A DNA stretch of 64,000 nucleotides from an uncultured Acidimicrobiales bacterium (lineage in GTDB: Bacteria > Actinomycetota > Acidimicrobiia > Acidimicrobiales > Aldehydirespiratoraceae), in NCBI GenBank assembly GCA_958296055.1, contig CATQHS010000001.1:62001-126000 (forward strand). Reading direction: 5' to 3'. A program made the position numbers and the translations under genes. Position 1 is the first letter of the stretch; every line of letters starts with the position of its first letter. Positions 1 through 10,895 of the stretch are shown here, one piece after another. The notes beneath the pieces were generated by a model. The model was given only the letters and a program-made list of their open reading frames with translations, was not told where the DNA came from and made no database searches.

Positions 1-3000
1 TGACGAAGGCGGCCGAGGCCGCGGCCCAGTCAGCCAGGATGCGGCCGGCCAGCGGGCTGCCGGTCTCGTGGCGGTGGCGGCCGATCCGGTCTCGCAGCCA
101 CTCCAGGTCGTCGGGGTCGGGCTCGCCCAGCTCCACCATCTCCGGGTTGACCCGGCGGCGGGACCGGCCGCCGGGGTCGTGCAGGTAGGCGACCCCGCCC
201 GACATGCCGGCCGCGAAGTTGCGGCCGATCTCCCCCAGCACCACGGCCCGGCCCCCGGTCATGTACTCGCAGCCGTGGTCGCCGACCCCTTCCACCACCG
301 CCGTCGCCCCGGAGTTGCGGACGCAGAACCTCTCCCCCACCCGCCCCCGCAGGTAGATCTCGCCGCTGGTGGCGCCGTAGCCGATCACGTTGCCGGCGAT
401 CACGTTGTCCTCGGCCGCGAAGGAGGCGTCGGCCGGGGGCCTCACCACCACCCGGCCCCCCGACAGCCCCTTGGCCGCGTAGTCGTTGGCGTCGCCTTCG
501 AGGCGCAGGGTGATCCCCCGGGGCACGAAGGCCCCGAAGGAGTTGCCGGCCGAGCCGGTGAAGTTGACCACGATGGTGTCGTCGGGCAGCCCGGCCCCGC
601 CCCAGCGGCGGGTCACCTCGTAGCCGAGCATGGTCCCCACCGTGCGGTTGACGTTGCGGATGGGGATGTCGATGGTGACCGGCCGGCCCTGGGTGATGGA
701 GCACTCGGCCATCTGGATCAGGGTCCGGTCCAGGGCCGACTCCAGCCCGTGGTCCTGGGGCTTGACCCGGTGCAGGGCCGCGCCGGGCGAAGGCTCGGGC
801 CGGTGCAGGATGGGGGACAGATCCAGGCCTCCCGCCTTCCAGTGGTCGACCGCGTCGGCCAGGTCGAGCGCTTCGACCCGCCCCACCGCCTCGTCGAGGG
901 TGCGGAACCCCAGCTCGGCCAGCAGCTCCCGCACCTCTTCGGCGACGTACTCGAAGAAGTTCACCACGAACTCGGGCCGGCCGTCGAACTTGGCCCGCAG
1001 CTCGGGGTTCTGGGTGGCCACTCCCACCGGGCAGGTGTCGAGGTGGCACACCCGCATCATCACGCAGCCCATGACCACCAGCGGCGCGGTGGCGAAGCCG
1101 AACTCCTCGGCCCCCAGCAGAGCGGCCACCACCACGTCCCGACCGGTTTTGAGCTGGCCGTCGACCTGCACGGTGATCCGGTCCCGCAGGTCGTTGAGCA
1201 CTAGGGTCTGCTGGGTCTCGGCCAGCCCCAGCTCCCAGGGCACCCCGGCGTGCTTGATGGAGGTGAGCGGCGACGCCCCGGTGCCGCCGTCGTGGCCGGA
1301 GATCAGCACCACGTCGGCCCGGGCCTTGGCCACCCCGGCGGCCACGGTGCCCACTCCCACCTCGGCCACCAGCTTCACGTGGATGCGGGCCGCGGGGTTG
1401 GAGTTCTTGAGGTCGTGGATGAGCTGGGCCAGGTCCTCGATGGAGTAGATGTCGTGGTGGGGCGGGGGCGAGATCAGCCCCACGCCCGGGGTGGAGTGCC
1501 GGGTCTCGGCGATCCAGGGGTAGACCTTGTGGCCCGGAAGCTGCCCCCCCTCCCCCGGCTTGGCCCCCTGGGCCATCTTGATCTGGATGTCGTCGGCGTT
1601 GACCAGGTATTCGCTGGTCACCCCGAAGCGGGCGCTGGCCGCCTGCTTGACCGCGCTGCGTCGGGAGTCGCCGTTGGGGTCGGGGGTGTAGCGGCGGGCG
1701 TCCTCGCCCCCCTCGCCGGTGTTGGACTTGGCCCCCATGCGGTTCATGGCGATGGCCAGGGTCTCGTGGGCCTCGGCCGAGATGGAGCCGTAGCTCATGG
1801 CCCCGGTGGCGAACCGCTTGACGATCTCGCCCACCGGCTCGACCTCGTCGATGTCCACCGGCGGGCGGTCGCCGGAGCGGAGCCGGAACAGGCCCCGCAG
1901 GGTGCCGAGCCGGCGGGACTGGTCGTCCACCCGGCTGGTGTAATCCTTGAAGACGTCGTAGCGGCCCTGGCGGGTGGCGTGCTGGAGCTTGAAGACGGTC
2001 TCGGGGTTGAAGAGGTGGTACTCGCCTTCCCGCCGCCACTGGTACTCGCCTCCCGGATCCAAACCCCGGTGGGCCCGGCGGGCCGGGTTCGCCGGAAAGG
2101 CCTGGCGGTGGCGGGCCGCGGCCTCGGCCGCCAGCTCGTCCAGGCCGATGCCGTCGAGGCGGCTGGCGGTGCCGGTGAAGTACTCGTCCACCACCCCCCG
2201 GCCCAGGCCGACGGCCTCGAAGATCTGAGCCCCGGTGTAGGAGGCGACGGTGGAGATGCCCATCTTCGACATCACCTTGAGAATCCCGGCCCCGGCCGCC
2301 TTGAGGTAGTTCCGCGGGGCCGACCCGGCCGGGTCGAGGCCGTGCTCGCCCGCCGCGGCCATGGCCGCGACGGTCTCCAGGGCCAGGTAGGGGTTGACGG
2401 CGTTGGCGCCGTAGCCGAGGTGCAGGCACAGGTGGTGCACCTCCCGGACGTCGCCGGCCGATACCACCAGGCCGACCCGGGTGCGGGCCCGGGTTCGCAC
2501 CAGGTGGTGGTGGACCGCGGCCAGCGCCAGCAGGGACGGGATGGGGGCCAGGCGCTCGTCGCAGTCCCGGTCCGACAGCACCAGGGCGGTGGCGCCGGCC
2601 TCCACTGCCTCGGTGGCGGCGGAGCGCAGCTCGGCCAGGGCCCGCTCCAGGCCGGCGCCGCCCCCGGTCGCCGGGTACACGATGGGCAGCACCGCGGCGG
2701 TGAAGCCCCGGGCGGCCGCGCCGGGGCCGGTCAGCCGGTCCAGCTCGGCGTCGGAGATCACCGGGGTGTCGAGGTGGATGGTGCGGCACGACTCGGGCCG
2801 GGGGTCCAAGAGGTTGGCCTCGGGCCCGACCCGGGCGTGCAGCGAGGTGATCAGCTCCTCGCGGATGGCATCCAGCGGCGGGTTGGTGACCTGGGCGAAG
2901 AGCTGTTTGAAGTAGTCGTAGACGAGCCGGGGCCGCTGGGACAGGACGGCCAGCGGGGTGTCGCTGCCCATGGAGCCGACCGCCTCTTTGGCGTCGCGGG

Positions 3001-4552
3001 CCATGGGGGCCAGCAGCAGCTTCTGCTCTTCATGGGTGTAGCCGAAGATCCGCTGGCGCCGCAGCAGTTCTTGGTCGGCGGGCGGCGTCGAGCCGTTGGA
3101 CTCGGCTCTGTTGGACCCGTTGGCCGGGGCCGGGGCGGTCCGGGGCGAATCGCTCGCGGCCGGGGCGGCGGGGAGCTGGTCCAGGCGCACCAGGTTGTCG
3201 TCCAGCCACCGCCGGTAGGGCCGGGCCCGGGCCAGCCGGTCCTTGATCTCGTCGTCGCGCACGATCCGGCCCTGGTCGGTGTCCACCAGGAACATGCGGC
3301 CGGGCCGGAGCCGGCCTTTCTCGGTCACCTTGTTCTGGGGGATGTCGAGCACCCCCACCTCGGAGGCCATGACCACCAAGCCGTCGCCGGTCACCCAGTA
3401 CCGGGAGGGGCGCAGGCCGTTGCGGTCGAGCACGGCGCCGATCACGGTCCCGTCGGTGAAGGCGATGGAGGCGGGGCCGTCCCACGGCTCCATGCGGGCG
3501 GCGTGGTAGCGATAGAAGGCCCGGCGGTCCTCGGCCATCTCGCCGTGGTTCTCCCAGGGCTCGGGGATCATCATGAGCATGGCCTCGGGCAGGGAGTAAC
3601 CGCCGAGGGTGAGCAGCTCCAGGACCTCGTCGAAGCTGGCGGTGTCGCTGGCGCCGGGCGTGCAAATGGGGAGGGCCCGCTCCAGGCCGTCGAGGTGGGG
3701 CGAGGACAGCAGGGCTTCCCGGGCCCGCATCCAGTTGCGGTTGCCGCCGATGGCGTTGATCTCGCCGTTGTGGACGATGAGCCGGTAGGGGTGGGCCAGC
3801 GGCCAGGAGGGGAAGGTGTTGGTGGAGAACCGGGAGTGGATCAGTATCAGGGAGGTGGTGACCCGCTCGTCGAGCAGGTCCGGGTAGAAACGGGCGAGCT
3901 GGTGGGGCACGAGCATCCCCTTGTAGACCAGGGTCCGGGAGCTGAGGCTGGCGAAGTACACCCCCCGGTGGGCGCCGGCCGCGCCGCCCATGCCCCCGCT
4001 GGAGGCGGAGGCGGGGCCAGCGGCGGCGATCTCGCGCTCGATGCGCTTGCGGGCGATGTAGAGGCGGCGGTCCAGGGCGATTCCCGACAGCCCGGCGCCG
4101 GTGACGAAGAGCTGGCGCAGGGCCGGCATGGCCCGGCGGGCTCCCAGCCCCAGCATCGTGTCGTTGGTCGGCACATCCCGCCAGCCCGCCGTCTCCAAGC
4201 CCTCCTCGCCGAGGATCCTCTCCACCTCGGCAGCGGCGGCGGCGGCGTCATTCGCGTCGGGCGGGAAGAAGCCGATGCCGGTGGCGTACTGGCCGGCCGG
4301 GGGCAGAGGGAAGGCGACGATGTCTCGTATGAACCGATCGGGGATCTGGATGAGGACCCCGGACCCGTCGCCGGTGTCGGGCTCGGCCCCTCGGGCGCTG
4401 CGGTGGTCGAGGTTGCACAGAGCCTCGATCCCCATGGTGACGATGTCGCGTCTGGGCTTGCCCGACATGTCGCACACGAAGCCGATCCCGCACGAGTCGT
4501 GCTCGCCGCGGGGGTCGTACAGGCCCTGGCGCGGGGGGAGGTCAGCGATCAT
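1..4552 (-). CDS. gltB: Glutamate synthase large subunit (GltB), C-terminus cut by window edge
   Basis: Minus-strand frame open from ATG at 4552 to position 2; N-term [38 protein letters not shown] (class II amidotransferase Cys); C-terminal part reads [50 protein letters not shown], GltB-like. Missing from ORF track because it has no stop inside the window. Confidence 0.92.
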   Translation of the reverse strand, partial: MIADLPPRQGLYDPRGEHDSCGIGFVCDMSGKPRRDIVTMGIEALCNLDHRSARGAEPDTGDGSGVLIQIPDRFIRDIVAFPLPPAGQYATGIGFFPPDANDAAAAAAEVERILGEEGLETAGWRDVPTNDTMLGLGARRAMPALRQLFVTGAGLSGIALDRRLYIARKRIEREIAAAGPASASSGGMGGAAGAHRGVYFASLSSRTLVYKGMLVPHQLARFYPDLLDERVTTSLILIHSRFSTNTFPSWPLAHPYRLIVHNGEINAIGGNRNWMRAREALLSSPHLDGLERALPICTPGASDTASFDEVLELLTLGGYSLPEAMLMMIPEPWENHGEMAEDRRAFYRYHAARMEPWDGPASIAFTDGTVIGAVLDRNGLRPSRYWVTGDGLVVMASEVGVLDIPQNKVTEKGRLRPGRMFLVDTDQGRIVRDDEIKDRLARARPYRRWLDDNLVRLDQLPAAPAASDSPRTAPAPANGSNRAESNGSTPPADQELLRRQRIFGYTHEEQKLLLAPMARDAKEAVGSMGSDTPLAVLSQRPRLVYDYFKQLFAQVTNPPLDAIREELITSLHARVGPEANLLDPRPESCRTIHLDTPVISDAELDRLTGPGAAARGFTAAVLPIVYPATGGGAGLERALAELRSAATEAVEAGATALVLSDRDCDERLAPIPSLLALAAVHHHLVRTRARTRVGLVVSAGDVREVHHLCLHLGYGANAVNPYLALETVAAMAAAGEHGLDPAGSAPRNYLKAAGAGILKVMSKMGISTVASYTGAQIFEAVGLGRGVVDEYFTGTASRLDGIGLDELAAEAAARHRQAFPANPARRAHRGLDPGGEYQWRREGEYHLFNPETVFKLQHATRQGRYDVFKDYTSRVDDQSRRLGTLRGLFRLRSGDRPPVDIDEVEPVGEIVKRFATGAMSYGSISAEAHETLAIAMNRMGAKSNTGEGGEDARRYTPDPNGDSRRSAVKQAASARFGVTSEYLVNADDIQIKMAQGAKPGEGGQLPGHKVYPWIAETRHSTPGVGLISPPPHHDIYSIEDLAQLIHDLKNSNPAARIHVKLVAEVGVGTVAAGVAKARADVVLISGHDGGTGASPLTSIKHAGVPWELGLAETQQTLVLNDLRDRITVQVDGQLKTGRDVVVAALLGAEEFGFATAPLVVMGCVMMRVCHLDTCPVGVATQNPELRAKFDGRPEFVVNFFEYVAEEVRELLAELGFRTLDEAVGRVEALDLADAVDHWKAGGLDLSPILHRPEPSPGAALHRVKPQDHGLESALDRTLIQMAECSITQGRPVTIDIPIRNVNRTVGTMLGYEVTRRWGGAGLPDDTIVVNFTGSAGNSFGAFVPRGITLRLEGDANDYAAKGLSGGRVVVRPPADASFAAEDNVIAGNVIGYGATSGEIYLRGRVGERFCVRNSGATAVVEGVGDHGCEYMTGGRAVVLGEIGRNFAAGMSGGVAYLHDPGGRSRRRVNPEMVELGEPDPDDLEWLRDRIGRHRHETGSPLAGRILADWAAASAAFV

Positions 4553-4741
4553 CCGGCTCCTCGGGTCGGCTTGTTCTTGGGGTGCGATCTCGGGGCGGGG
4601 CGGCGCCGGGATCGATCCGGTCCGCTCCCGACCGTGCGGGACGCCGTTGGCCCGAACAGCAAGCTGTGGAAAAAGCTAGCCAGTGTTCGCCGGGTTGCCA
4701 AAGCCGGGCCGTCGGGGGGCGGGCGGGGCCATCATGGGCGG

Positions 4742-6145
4742 ATGAGAGATGCGCACCCGACGGCAGGCCCACCCGCCGGCCCCACCGACGACACTTCCGC
4801 CGAGACAGCCGCGGCTGACGCGACCGCCTCGGCCGACGCCACCGCCGACCCCGCGGCGGGCATCGACATGGCCGCGGCCGAGCGGATCGGCGGCCACATC
4901 GACGCCTCTCCCACCCCGTTCCACGCGGTGGAGCACGCGGTCGGCCTGCTGACCGCGGCCGGGGGGCGGCTGGCCGCCACCGCGGTCGAAGCCGCCTCGG
5001 CCGGGCTGTGGTACGAGGCTTCAGCCGGGTCGCTGACCGCCTGGTGCGTCGGCCAGCGCCACGGCCCCCGCAGCGGGTTCCGCATCGCCGCGGCCCACAC
5101 CGATTCGCCCAACCTGCGGGTCAAGCCCCGCCCCGACCGCGGCCGGGGAAGCTGCGGCCAGATCGGGGTGGAGGTGTACGGCTCGGCCCTCGTCAACAGT
5201 TGGCTCGACCGAGACCTCGGGGTGGCCGGGCGCCTGGCCGTGCGCGACGGCGCCGGCGGGGCGGCCGCCCGGCTGGTGCGCATCGACGGGCCGTGGCTGC
5301 GGATCCCCCAGCTCGCCATCCACTTGGACCGGGGCATCGACGAGCACGGCCTGCGCCTTAACCGCCAGCTCCACCTGTCGCCCATCTGGACCCTGGACCC
5401 CGGGGCTGAGGCCTTCCTGAGCGCGGTGGCCGCCGAGGCTGGGGTGGCCGCCGCCGACGTGGTGGGCCACGACCTGATGCTGTTCGATCCGGCCCCGTCG
5501 CGGCTGGTGGGGCCGGGCGGCGACATGCTGAGCGCGTCCCGCATCGACAACCTGGTGTCGTGCTTCGCCGCGGTGGAGGCCCTGATCGACGCGGCGGCCG
5601 CCGACGAGCCCGGGTCGGCCGTGCCGATGGTGTGTTTGTTCGACCACGAGGAGGTGGGCAGCGTGTCGGCCACCGGGGCGGCCTCGCCCCGGCTGGCGAA
5701 CGTCTTGGAGCGGCTATCCGCCGGCTTTGGGGCCTCGGCCGACGACGGGGCCGCCGCCCGGGCGGCCAGCCTGGTGCTGTCGGCCGACGGGGCCCACGCC
5801 ACCCACCCCAACTATCCCGACCGCCACGAGCCCGAGCATCTCGTCGCTCTCAACGGCGGCCCGGTGCTGAAAGTGAACGCCAACCAGCGCTACGCCACCG
5901 ACGCCCTCACCGGCGCCGCCTTCCGGCTGGCCTGCGAGCGGGTCGGGGCCCCGGTCCAGCTTTTCGTCAACCGGAGCGACCTGGCCTGCGGCTCGACCAT
6001 CGGCCCGGTCACCGCCGGCCGCCTCGGCATCGGAGTGGTGGACGCCGGCTGCCCTCAGTTGGCCATGCACTCGATCCGCGAGCTGGCCGGCCGCCGAGAC
6101 GTGGCCTGGTTCCGGGCCGCGGTGGCCGAGTTCCTGCGGGGCTAG
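4742..6145 (+). CDS. apeB: M18 family aspartyl aminopeptidase
   Basis: C-terminal part of the 1250..6145 ORF; starts MRDAHPTAGPP; contains AAHTDSPNLRVKP, CLFDHEEVGS, SADGAHATHPNYPDRHEPEH, typical of M18 peptidases. Confidence 0.9.
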   Translation: MRDAHPTAGPPAGPTDDTSAETAAADATASADATADPAAGIDMAAAERIGGHIDASPTPFHAVEHAVGLLTAAGGRLAATAVEAASAGLWYEASAGSLTAWCVGQRHGPRSGFRIAAAHTDSPNLRVKPRPDRGRGSCGQIGVEVYGSALVNSWLDRDLGVAGRLAVRDGAGGAAARLVRIDGPWLRIPQLAIHLDRGIDEHGLRLNRQLHLSPIWTLDPGAEAFLSAVAAEAGVAAADVVGHDLMLFDPAPSRLVGPGGDMLSASRIDNLVSCFAAVEALIDAAAADEPGSAVPMVCLFDHEEVGSVSATGAASPRLANVLERLSAGFGASADDGAAARAASLVLSADGAHATHPNYPDRHEPEHLVALNGGPVLKVNANQRYATDALTGAAFRLACERVGAPVQLFVNRSDLACGSTIGPVTAGRLGIGVVDAGCPQLAMHSIRELAGRRDVAWFRAAVAEFLRG

Positions 6146-6238
6146 GGGGATTCAGCGCCCCGGCCATCGACCAGCGCTCTCCAGCGGCGCTGCGCAACCG
6201 TCGGGTCTCTCGGCCGGGCCGAGGCGGCCGGCCGGCGG

Positions 6239-7855
6239 TCAGGACGCGGTCAGGCGGCGGCCGGGGGGGCTGGACAGGTCTTGGAGCCGTCGCCATCCGG
6301 CGGCGAACATCAACAGGATGGGGACGATCTCCAGCCGCCCGATCACCATGCACAAAGCCAGCACCAGCCGGGCCGGCAGGTTGAAGGCGTCGGCGAAGGT
6401 GGAGGTGGGCCCGGCCTCGGCTAGGGCCGGTCCCATGTTGCTGAGGGCCCCCACCACCGCCCCCAGGCTGCTCTCGAAGTCTCCGCCCAGGGCGGTGACC
6501 GCCACCAGCCCGACCAGCACCAGCGTCAGGTGCAGCAGGAAGAACCCCACCACCCGGGCCACGACCCCCTCGGCCAGGGCCCGGTCGCCGAGCTTGACCG
6601 GGATGACGGCCCGGGGCATCTGGGTCCGGCGCACCGACCGCACCATGACCACGCCCAGCACCTGCATCCTCAAGGTCTTGATGCCCCCCGCCGTGGACCC
6701 CGAGCAGCCCCCCACCACCATCAGGAACAGCAGCACCATCTGGGCGCCCCCCGCCCAGACGACGTAGTCGCCGGCCGAGCCCGGTCCGGTGGCGTTGGAG
6801 AAACCGCCGCTGGTGCCCAGCGACACCGCGTTGAACAGGCCAACCCGGACCGACTCGACCAGCCCGAGTCCCCCGTCCAGCCACAGCAGGGCCACGATGG
6901 CGGCGGCCGCGGCGGCCAACACCAACATGAAGGTCCGCAGCTCGCTGTCGCGGTGGTAGGCCGGATGGCCGGTGATGGCCCGCCAATGCAGCGTGAAGCT
7001 GACGGCCCCCGCGATCATGGCCGCCATCATCACCACTTCCACCGCCACGCTGCCGAAATGGCCGATGGAGTCGGGGTGGGGGGAGAACCCCCCGGTGGAG
7101 GCGGTGGTGAGGGCGTGGGCCACCGAGTCGAACAGCGACGGCCCCGGCACCGCGAACAGGGCCAGCGCCACCGCCAGGGTAAACCCGGCGTAGACCGCCC
7201 ACAGCCGCCTCACCGTCTGGCTGACTCTGGGGGTCAGGCGGTCCGAGCCCGGTCCGGGCACCTCAGCCGAGACCAGCTCCAGGCCGCCGACCCCCAGAAA
7301 CGGCAGCACGGTCACAGCCAGCAGCACCACTCCCATGCCCCCGTACCACTGGGTGGCCTGGCGGTACATGAGCAGGCCCCGGCCGGGCCGCTCGAAGTCG
7401 GCCAGGACCGTGGACCCGGTGGAAGTGAACCCCGACGCCGACTCGAAGAGGCTGTTCACGACCTGCTCGAGGCCATCGGCGCCGCCGACGGCGAAGGTGG
7501 CGGCCAGCAGGAAGGGCAGGGCCCCCATCAGGGTGGTGACCACCCAGGTCCAGCCCACGGCCGAGAACACGTCGCGGTTGCGGACCGCTCCCGGCGCGGT
7601 AAGGTACCACGCCCCGGCGCCGATCACCGCGGCCGCGGCCCCCGAGACGGCCAGCGCCGCGGTGTCGCGGTCGGTGGTGAGCCGCTCCAGCAGCGCGCAG
7701 GCCAGCATCCCCGCCGAGACGAAGCTGAGGGATATGCCGCAGACGTGGAAGGTGGTGCTGGAGTAGCGGCGCCGGTGGCGGCGCAGGATCGGGGGCGAGG
7801 CCGGGCCGGGCCTGGCCCCGGGTTCGGCCGGGGACCGAGCCGCGGGCTCAGCCAT
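6239..7855 (-). CDS. trkH: TrkH-family potassium uptake membrane subunit (canonical copy)
   Basis: Polytopic protein with K+ filter segments SGFTSTGST, STGGFSPH, GTSGGFSN, NMGPAL and QWYGGMG. Confidence 0.9.
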   Translation of the reverse strand: MAEPAARSPAEPGARPGPASPPILRRHRRRYSSTTFHVCGISLSFVSAGMLACALLERLTTDRDTAALAVSGAAAAVIGAGAWYLTAPGAVRNRDVFSAVGWTWVVTTLMGALPFLLAATFAVGGADGLEQVVNSLFESASGFTSTGSTVLADFERPGRGLLMYRQATQWYGGMGVVLLAVTVLPFLGVGGLELVSAEVPGPGSDRLTPRVSQTVRRLWAVYAGFTLAVALALFAVPGPSLFDSVAHALTTASTGGFSPHPDSIGHFGSVAVEVVMMAAMIAGAVSFTLHWRAITGHPAYHRDSELRTFMLVLAAAAAAIVALLWLDGGLGLVESVRVGLFNAVSLGTSGGFSNATGPGSAGDYVVWAGGAQMVLLFLMVVGGCSGSTAGGIKTLRMQVLGVVMVRSVRRTQMPRAVIPVKLGDRALAEGVVARVVGFFLLHLTLVLVGLVAVTALGGDFESSLGAVVGALSNMGPALAEAGPTSTFADAFNLPARLVLALCMVIGRLEIVPILLMFAAGWRRLQDLSSPPGRRLTAS

Positions 7856-9401
7856 CCCGCGCCCTCCCGCCCTCCCGCCACAGCCGGCGGCCCCGCCGCA
7901 GCAGGCTTCGCCTGAGCTGCAGCGCGGCCCCGATCACCGACAGCAGGGGCAAGATGGCGACCCGGCCCGTGACCATCAGCGCGGCCAAGACCAGCCGGGC
8001 CGGCCGGGTCACGCCGTCGAGGTGCCCGAAGGCGCCGATGTCGCCGAAGGCCGGGCCCAGGGTGGACACGGCGCTGACCGCCGACCAGACCCCCGACGGC
8101 ACCGACATACCGGCTGCGCCCAGCAGCAGGGCCCCGCCGCCGATCACCGCCAAGTGGGCCACCGAGTAGCCGCCCAGCCGGTCGAGGGTCCGGTCGCCGA
8201 GGGGCTGGCGGTCGTGGCGCACCACCACCACCGCGTGCGGGTCGAGCTGGCGGCGAAGCTCCCGCCCCCCGAAGGCGACCAGCAGCCGGGCTCGCAGCAC
8301 CCGGGTCCCGCCTCCGGCCGATCCGATCATCGACCCTATGCCCGCTGCCACCAGCAGGACCCCGGCCGCGGTGCTGCCCAACGCCGTCCACTCCCCCGTC
8401 GCGAACCCGGTCGTGCTCGACACCGACGCCGCCGTGAACAGGGCGTCGCCGACGCCGAGGCCGTCCACCCCGATCGCCAGGATGGCCGTGGCCCCGGCCA
8501 GGATGGCCAGGTAGAACCGCAGCTCCTGGGACCGCCACAGCCACCCGGCCCGGCCTCGGACCGCGCCCCACATGGCGAAGACGCCGGCCCCGGCCGCGAT
8601 CATGGCCCCGGTGGCCACCGCTCGGGCGGCTGGCCCGTAGCCCGCGAACGAATCGGCGTTGCTGGAGAAGCCCCCGGTCGACGCCGTGCCCAGGCCGTGG
8701 ACCGCCGCTTCGGTCGGGCCCAGGCCGGCGGCCAGATAAGCCGCCGCGCAGGCCAGGGTGAAGCCGGCGTACAGGACGGCCACCCGGCGAAGGCCCGCCG
8801 CCGTGGTGGGCATCAGGTCCACCCAGCGGTCGCGGGTGGTGTGGGCCAGCAGAGCCGTGCCCCCTAAGGCCCGGGGCAGGGCCCCGAGCGCCACCACGAT
8901 GGCGATCAGGCCTCCGACCCAGCTCGTGGCCGCCCGCCACAGCAGAACGGTCCGGGACGCCTCCTCGACCGCCAGCGTGGTCACCGCCGTGGTGGTGAGC
9001 CCGGCGGCCGCCTCCACCACCGCGTCGTCGAGCCTTCCGACCGCGCCCGTGGCCAGATACACGGCGGCGATCAGACCGATCATGGCCCCCCAGACGGTCC
9101 CGATGCCGACGATGACCCGGCGGGGGGCGACGTCGGCGGGCCGGCGGGTCCGGTGCCGGCCCGCCAGCCCGACCCCGGTCAGGATCGCCCCGGCGGCGGT
9201 GAAGGCCAAGGCGTCGCCGTTGTCGTCGCCGAGACCGCCCAGCCCGCAGAGAACCGTCACCGGACCGAGGACCGAGACGGCGTCGGCCAGCCCGGCCAGG
9301 GTCCACGAGTCCACCCGGTGCTGGCCGAGGGCACCGAACCGGGTTTCGCCCCGCAAACCGGCCCTTTGGCCGAGCCTCCGGCTGTCGGTTCCGCCTCTCA
9401 C
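7848..9401 (-). CDS. Divergent second TrkH-family protein
   Basis: GTG start at 9401 overlaps trkA stop (GTGA); STGGFSSN, SSTTGFAT and TLGPAF segments; first filter reads TTTAVT. Stop overlaps the next trkH start by 8 bp. Confidence 0.82.
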   Translation of the reverse strand: MRGGTDSRRLGQRAGLRGETRFGALGQHRVDSWTLAGLADAVSVLGPVTVLCGLGGLGDDNGDALAFTAAGAILTGVGLAGRHRTRRPADVAPRRVIVGIGTVWGAMIGLIAAVYLATGAVGRLDDAVVEAAAGLTTTAVTTLAVEEASRTVLLWRAATSWVGGLIAIVVALGALPRALGGTALLAHTTRDRWVDLMPTTAAGLRRVAVLYAGFTLACAAAYLAAGLGPTEAAVHGLGTASTGGFSSNADSFAGYGPAARAVATGAMIAAGAGVFAMWGAVRGRAGWLWRSQELRFYLAILAGATAILAIGVDGLGVGDALFTAASVSSTTGFATGEWTALGSTAAGVLLVAAGIGSMIGSAGGGTRVLRARLLVAFGGRELRRQLDPHAVVVVRHDRQPLGDRTLDRLGGYSVAHLAVIGGGALLLGAAGMSVPSGVWSAVSAVSTLGPAFGDIGAFGHLDGVTRPARLVLAALMVTGRVAILPLLSVIGAALQLRRSLLRRGRRLWREGGRARDG

Positions 9402-10741
9402 CCGAACAGGCGGCTGACCTCGTCCACCGAGCCCGGCATGGCGAAGACCACGACGTGATCGCGGCGCCGGAGTCGGCTCCGGCCCCGGGCGATGTGCGCC
9501 TTGCCGTCCCGCACGATGGCGCCGATCAGGACGTCCTTGGGCAGGCCCAAGTCCTTGACCTGGGTGTCGTCGGCGGTGCTGTCCCGGCCGACCTCCAGCT
9601 CGAGGACCTCGGCCTCTCCCTCCAGGAAAGTGGCCACCGCGGCCACGTCGCCCCGCACGAAGCGCATCACGCCGTTGGCGGTGGCGGTCCGGGGCGACAG
9701 GACCACGTCCACCCCGGCCTCGCCCAGCAGCGACAGCAGGGCCAGCTCGTGCACCACCGCGATGGTCTCGCCCGCGCCGGCCGCCTTGGCGTAGAGGCAG
9801 GCCAGGATGTTGGCGTGGTCTTCGCCGGTGAGCGCCGCGACCACGTCGAACCGGCTGACGTCGGCCTCTTCGAGCAGGTCGGCGTCGGTGATCTCGCCTT
9901 CGAGCACCAGCGCGTCGTCGAGCCGCTCGGCCAGTTGCCGGGCCCGGGCCGGGTCGCGCTCGACCATCACCACGTCCACTCCCCGGCGGGCGAGCTGACG
10001 GGCCAGGATCTCCGCGGTCCGCCCCCCGCCCAGCAGCATCACCCGGTTGGGCAGCCCCCGGGACAGGCCCAGCAGCTTGCTGACCCGGTTGCGGGCCCGG
10101 CGCTCGCACACCACCCGGACCAGGTCGTCGGCGGCCAGGCGGTGATCGGCCCTGGGGATGACGGTCTGGTCGCCCCGGGTTATAGAGCCCACCAGGAACT
10201 CCCAGTCGGGCTCGTACTCGGCCGCGATCTCCGACAGCGACCGGCCCACCAGCGGGGCCCGGGCCGAGAGCCGGGCCCCGATCACGATGGCCTCGCCCTG
10301 GGCCATCACCGCCACCTCGGCCGCGCCCGCGTTCTCGCACAGCTCGAGGATCTCGTGGGCGGTCTCCTGATCGGGATCGATGACCAGATCGGCGCCGAAG
10401 ACGGTGCGCAGCCTGGCCGCCTCCTTGCCCCGCAGCTCGGGCGCCTCGATCCGCACGATGCTGCTTTCCACCCCCCGCTGTTTGGCGATGAGCGAGGCCA
10501 CCAGGTTGACCTCGTCGTCGCTGGTCACGGCCACCAGCAGCTCGGACCGGCCTACGCCGGCCATCTCCAGGATGCTGGGGTGGGTGCCGCTCCCGGTGAC
10601 GGTGAGCACTTCCAGGTCGCCCTCGACCTCCCGGAGGCGCTCGGGGTTGATGTCGACCAGAGCCATGTCGTGGCCCTCGCGGCTTAGGCGGTGGGCGATG
10701 TAGGAGCCGACTTCGCCCGCCCCGACGACGATGACGTGCAC
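9398..10741 (-). CDS. trkA: Trk system NAD-binding regulatory protein TrkA
   Basis: GTG start VHVIVVGAGEVGSYIAHRLSREGHDMALVDINPERL; two RCK-type Rossmann repeats (second: LLGGGRTAEILARQLARRGVDVVMVERD). Confidence 0.92.
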   Translation of the reverse strand: MHVIVVGAGEVGSYIAHRLSREGHDMALVDINPERLREVEGDLEVLTVTGSGTHPSILEMAGVGRSELLVAVTSDDEVNLVASLIAKQRGVESSIVRIEAPELRGKEAARLRTVFGADLVIDPDQETAHEILELCENAGAAEVAVMAQGEAIVIGARLSARAPLVGRSLSEIAAEYEPDWEFLVGSITRGDQTVIPRADHRLAADDLVRVVCERRARNRVSKLLGLSRGLPNRVMLLGGGRTAEILARQLARRGVDVVMVERDPARARQLAERLDDALVLEGEITDADLLEEADVSRFDVVAALTGEDHANILACLYAKAAGAGETIAVVHELALLSLLGEAGVDVVLSPRTATANGVMRFVRGDVAAVATFLEGEAEVLELEVGRDSTADDTQVKDLGLPKDVLIGAIVRDGKAHIARGRSRLRRRDHVVVFAMPGSVDEVSRLFG

Positions 10742-10790
10742 GGCCACCGTTCTAGCGCATTCCGGCCCGCGGGCCGCGGGTGGCGCCGTC

Positions 10791-10895
10791 CTGCGCCTGG
10801 CCCGGGTGGTGCGGGTGTTGGCCGTGGCCGCGGTGATGCGGCGCGCCCTCACCACCGTCGGCTACGGCGACTACTACCCCTCGACTCTCGGCGGG
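10791..10895 (+). pseudogene. Remnant of a voltage-gated-like K+ channel (S4-like segment joined to pore signature)
   Basis: Plus-frame LRLARVVRVLAVAAVMRRALTTVGYGDYYPSTLGG between trkA and 5-FCL; contains the TVGYGD filter, no full channel. Confidence 0.55.

Noticed and set aside
30-2789. Long minus-strand ORF (919 aa) plus 2851..3033, 3030..3665, 3847..4251, 4248..4493
   Set aside because: Arg/Gly/Pro-rich off-frame shadows of gltB; the real frame is a different one that stays open to the window edge.
1250-4741. N-terminal half of the 1631-aa plus-strand ORF
   Set aside because: Antisense shadow of gltB that happens to run into the real apeB frame; only 4742..6145 looks coding.
6530-7915. 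Plus-strand ORF (461 aa), and similar plus ORFs at 8022..8867 and 9455..10687
   Set aside because: His/Gln/Gly-rich low-complexity translations antisense to clear TrkH/TrkA coding frames; GC-driven artefacts.
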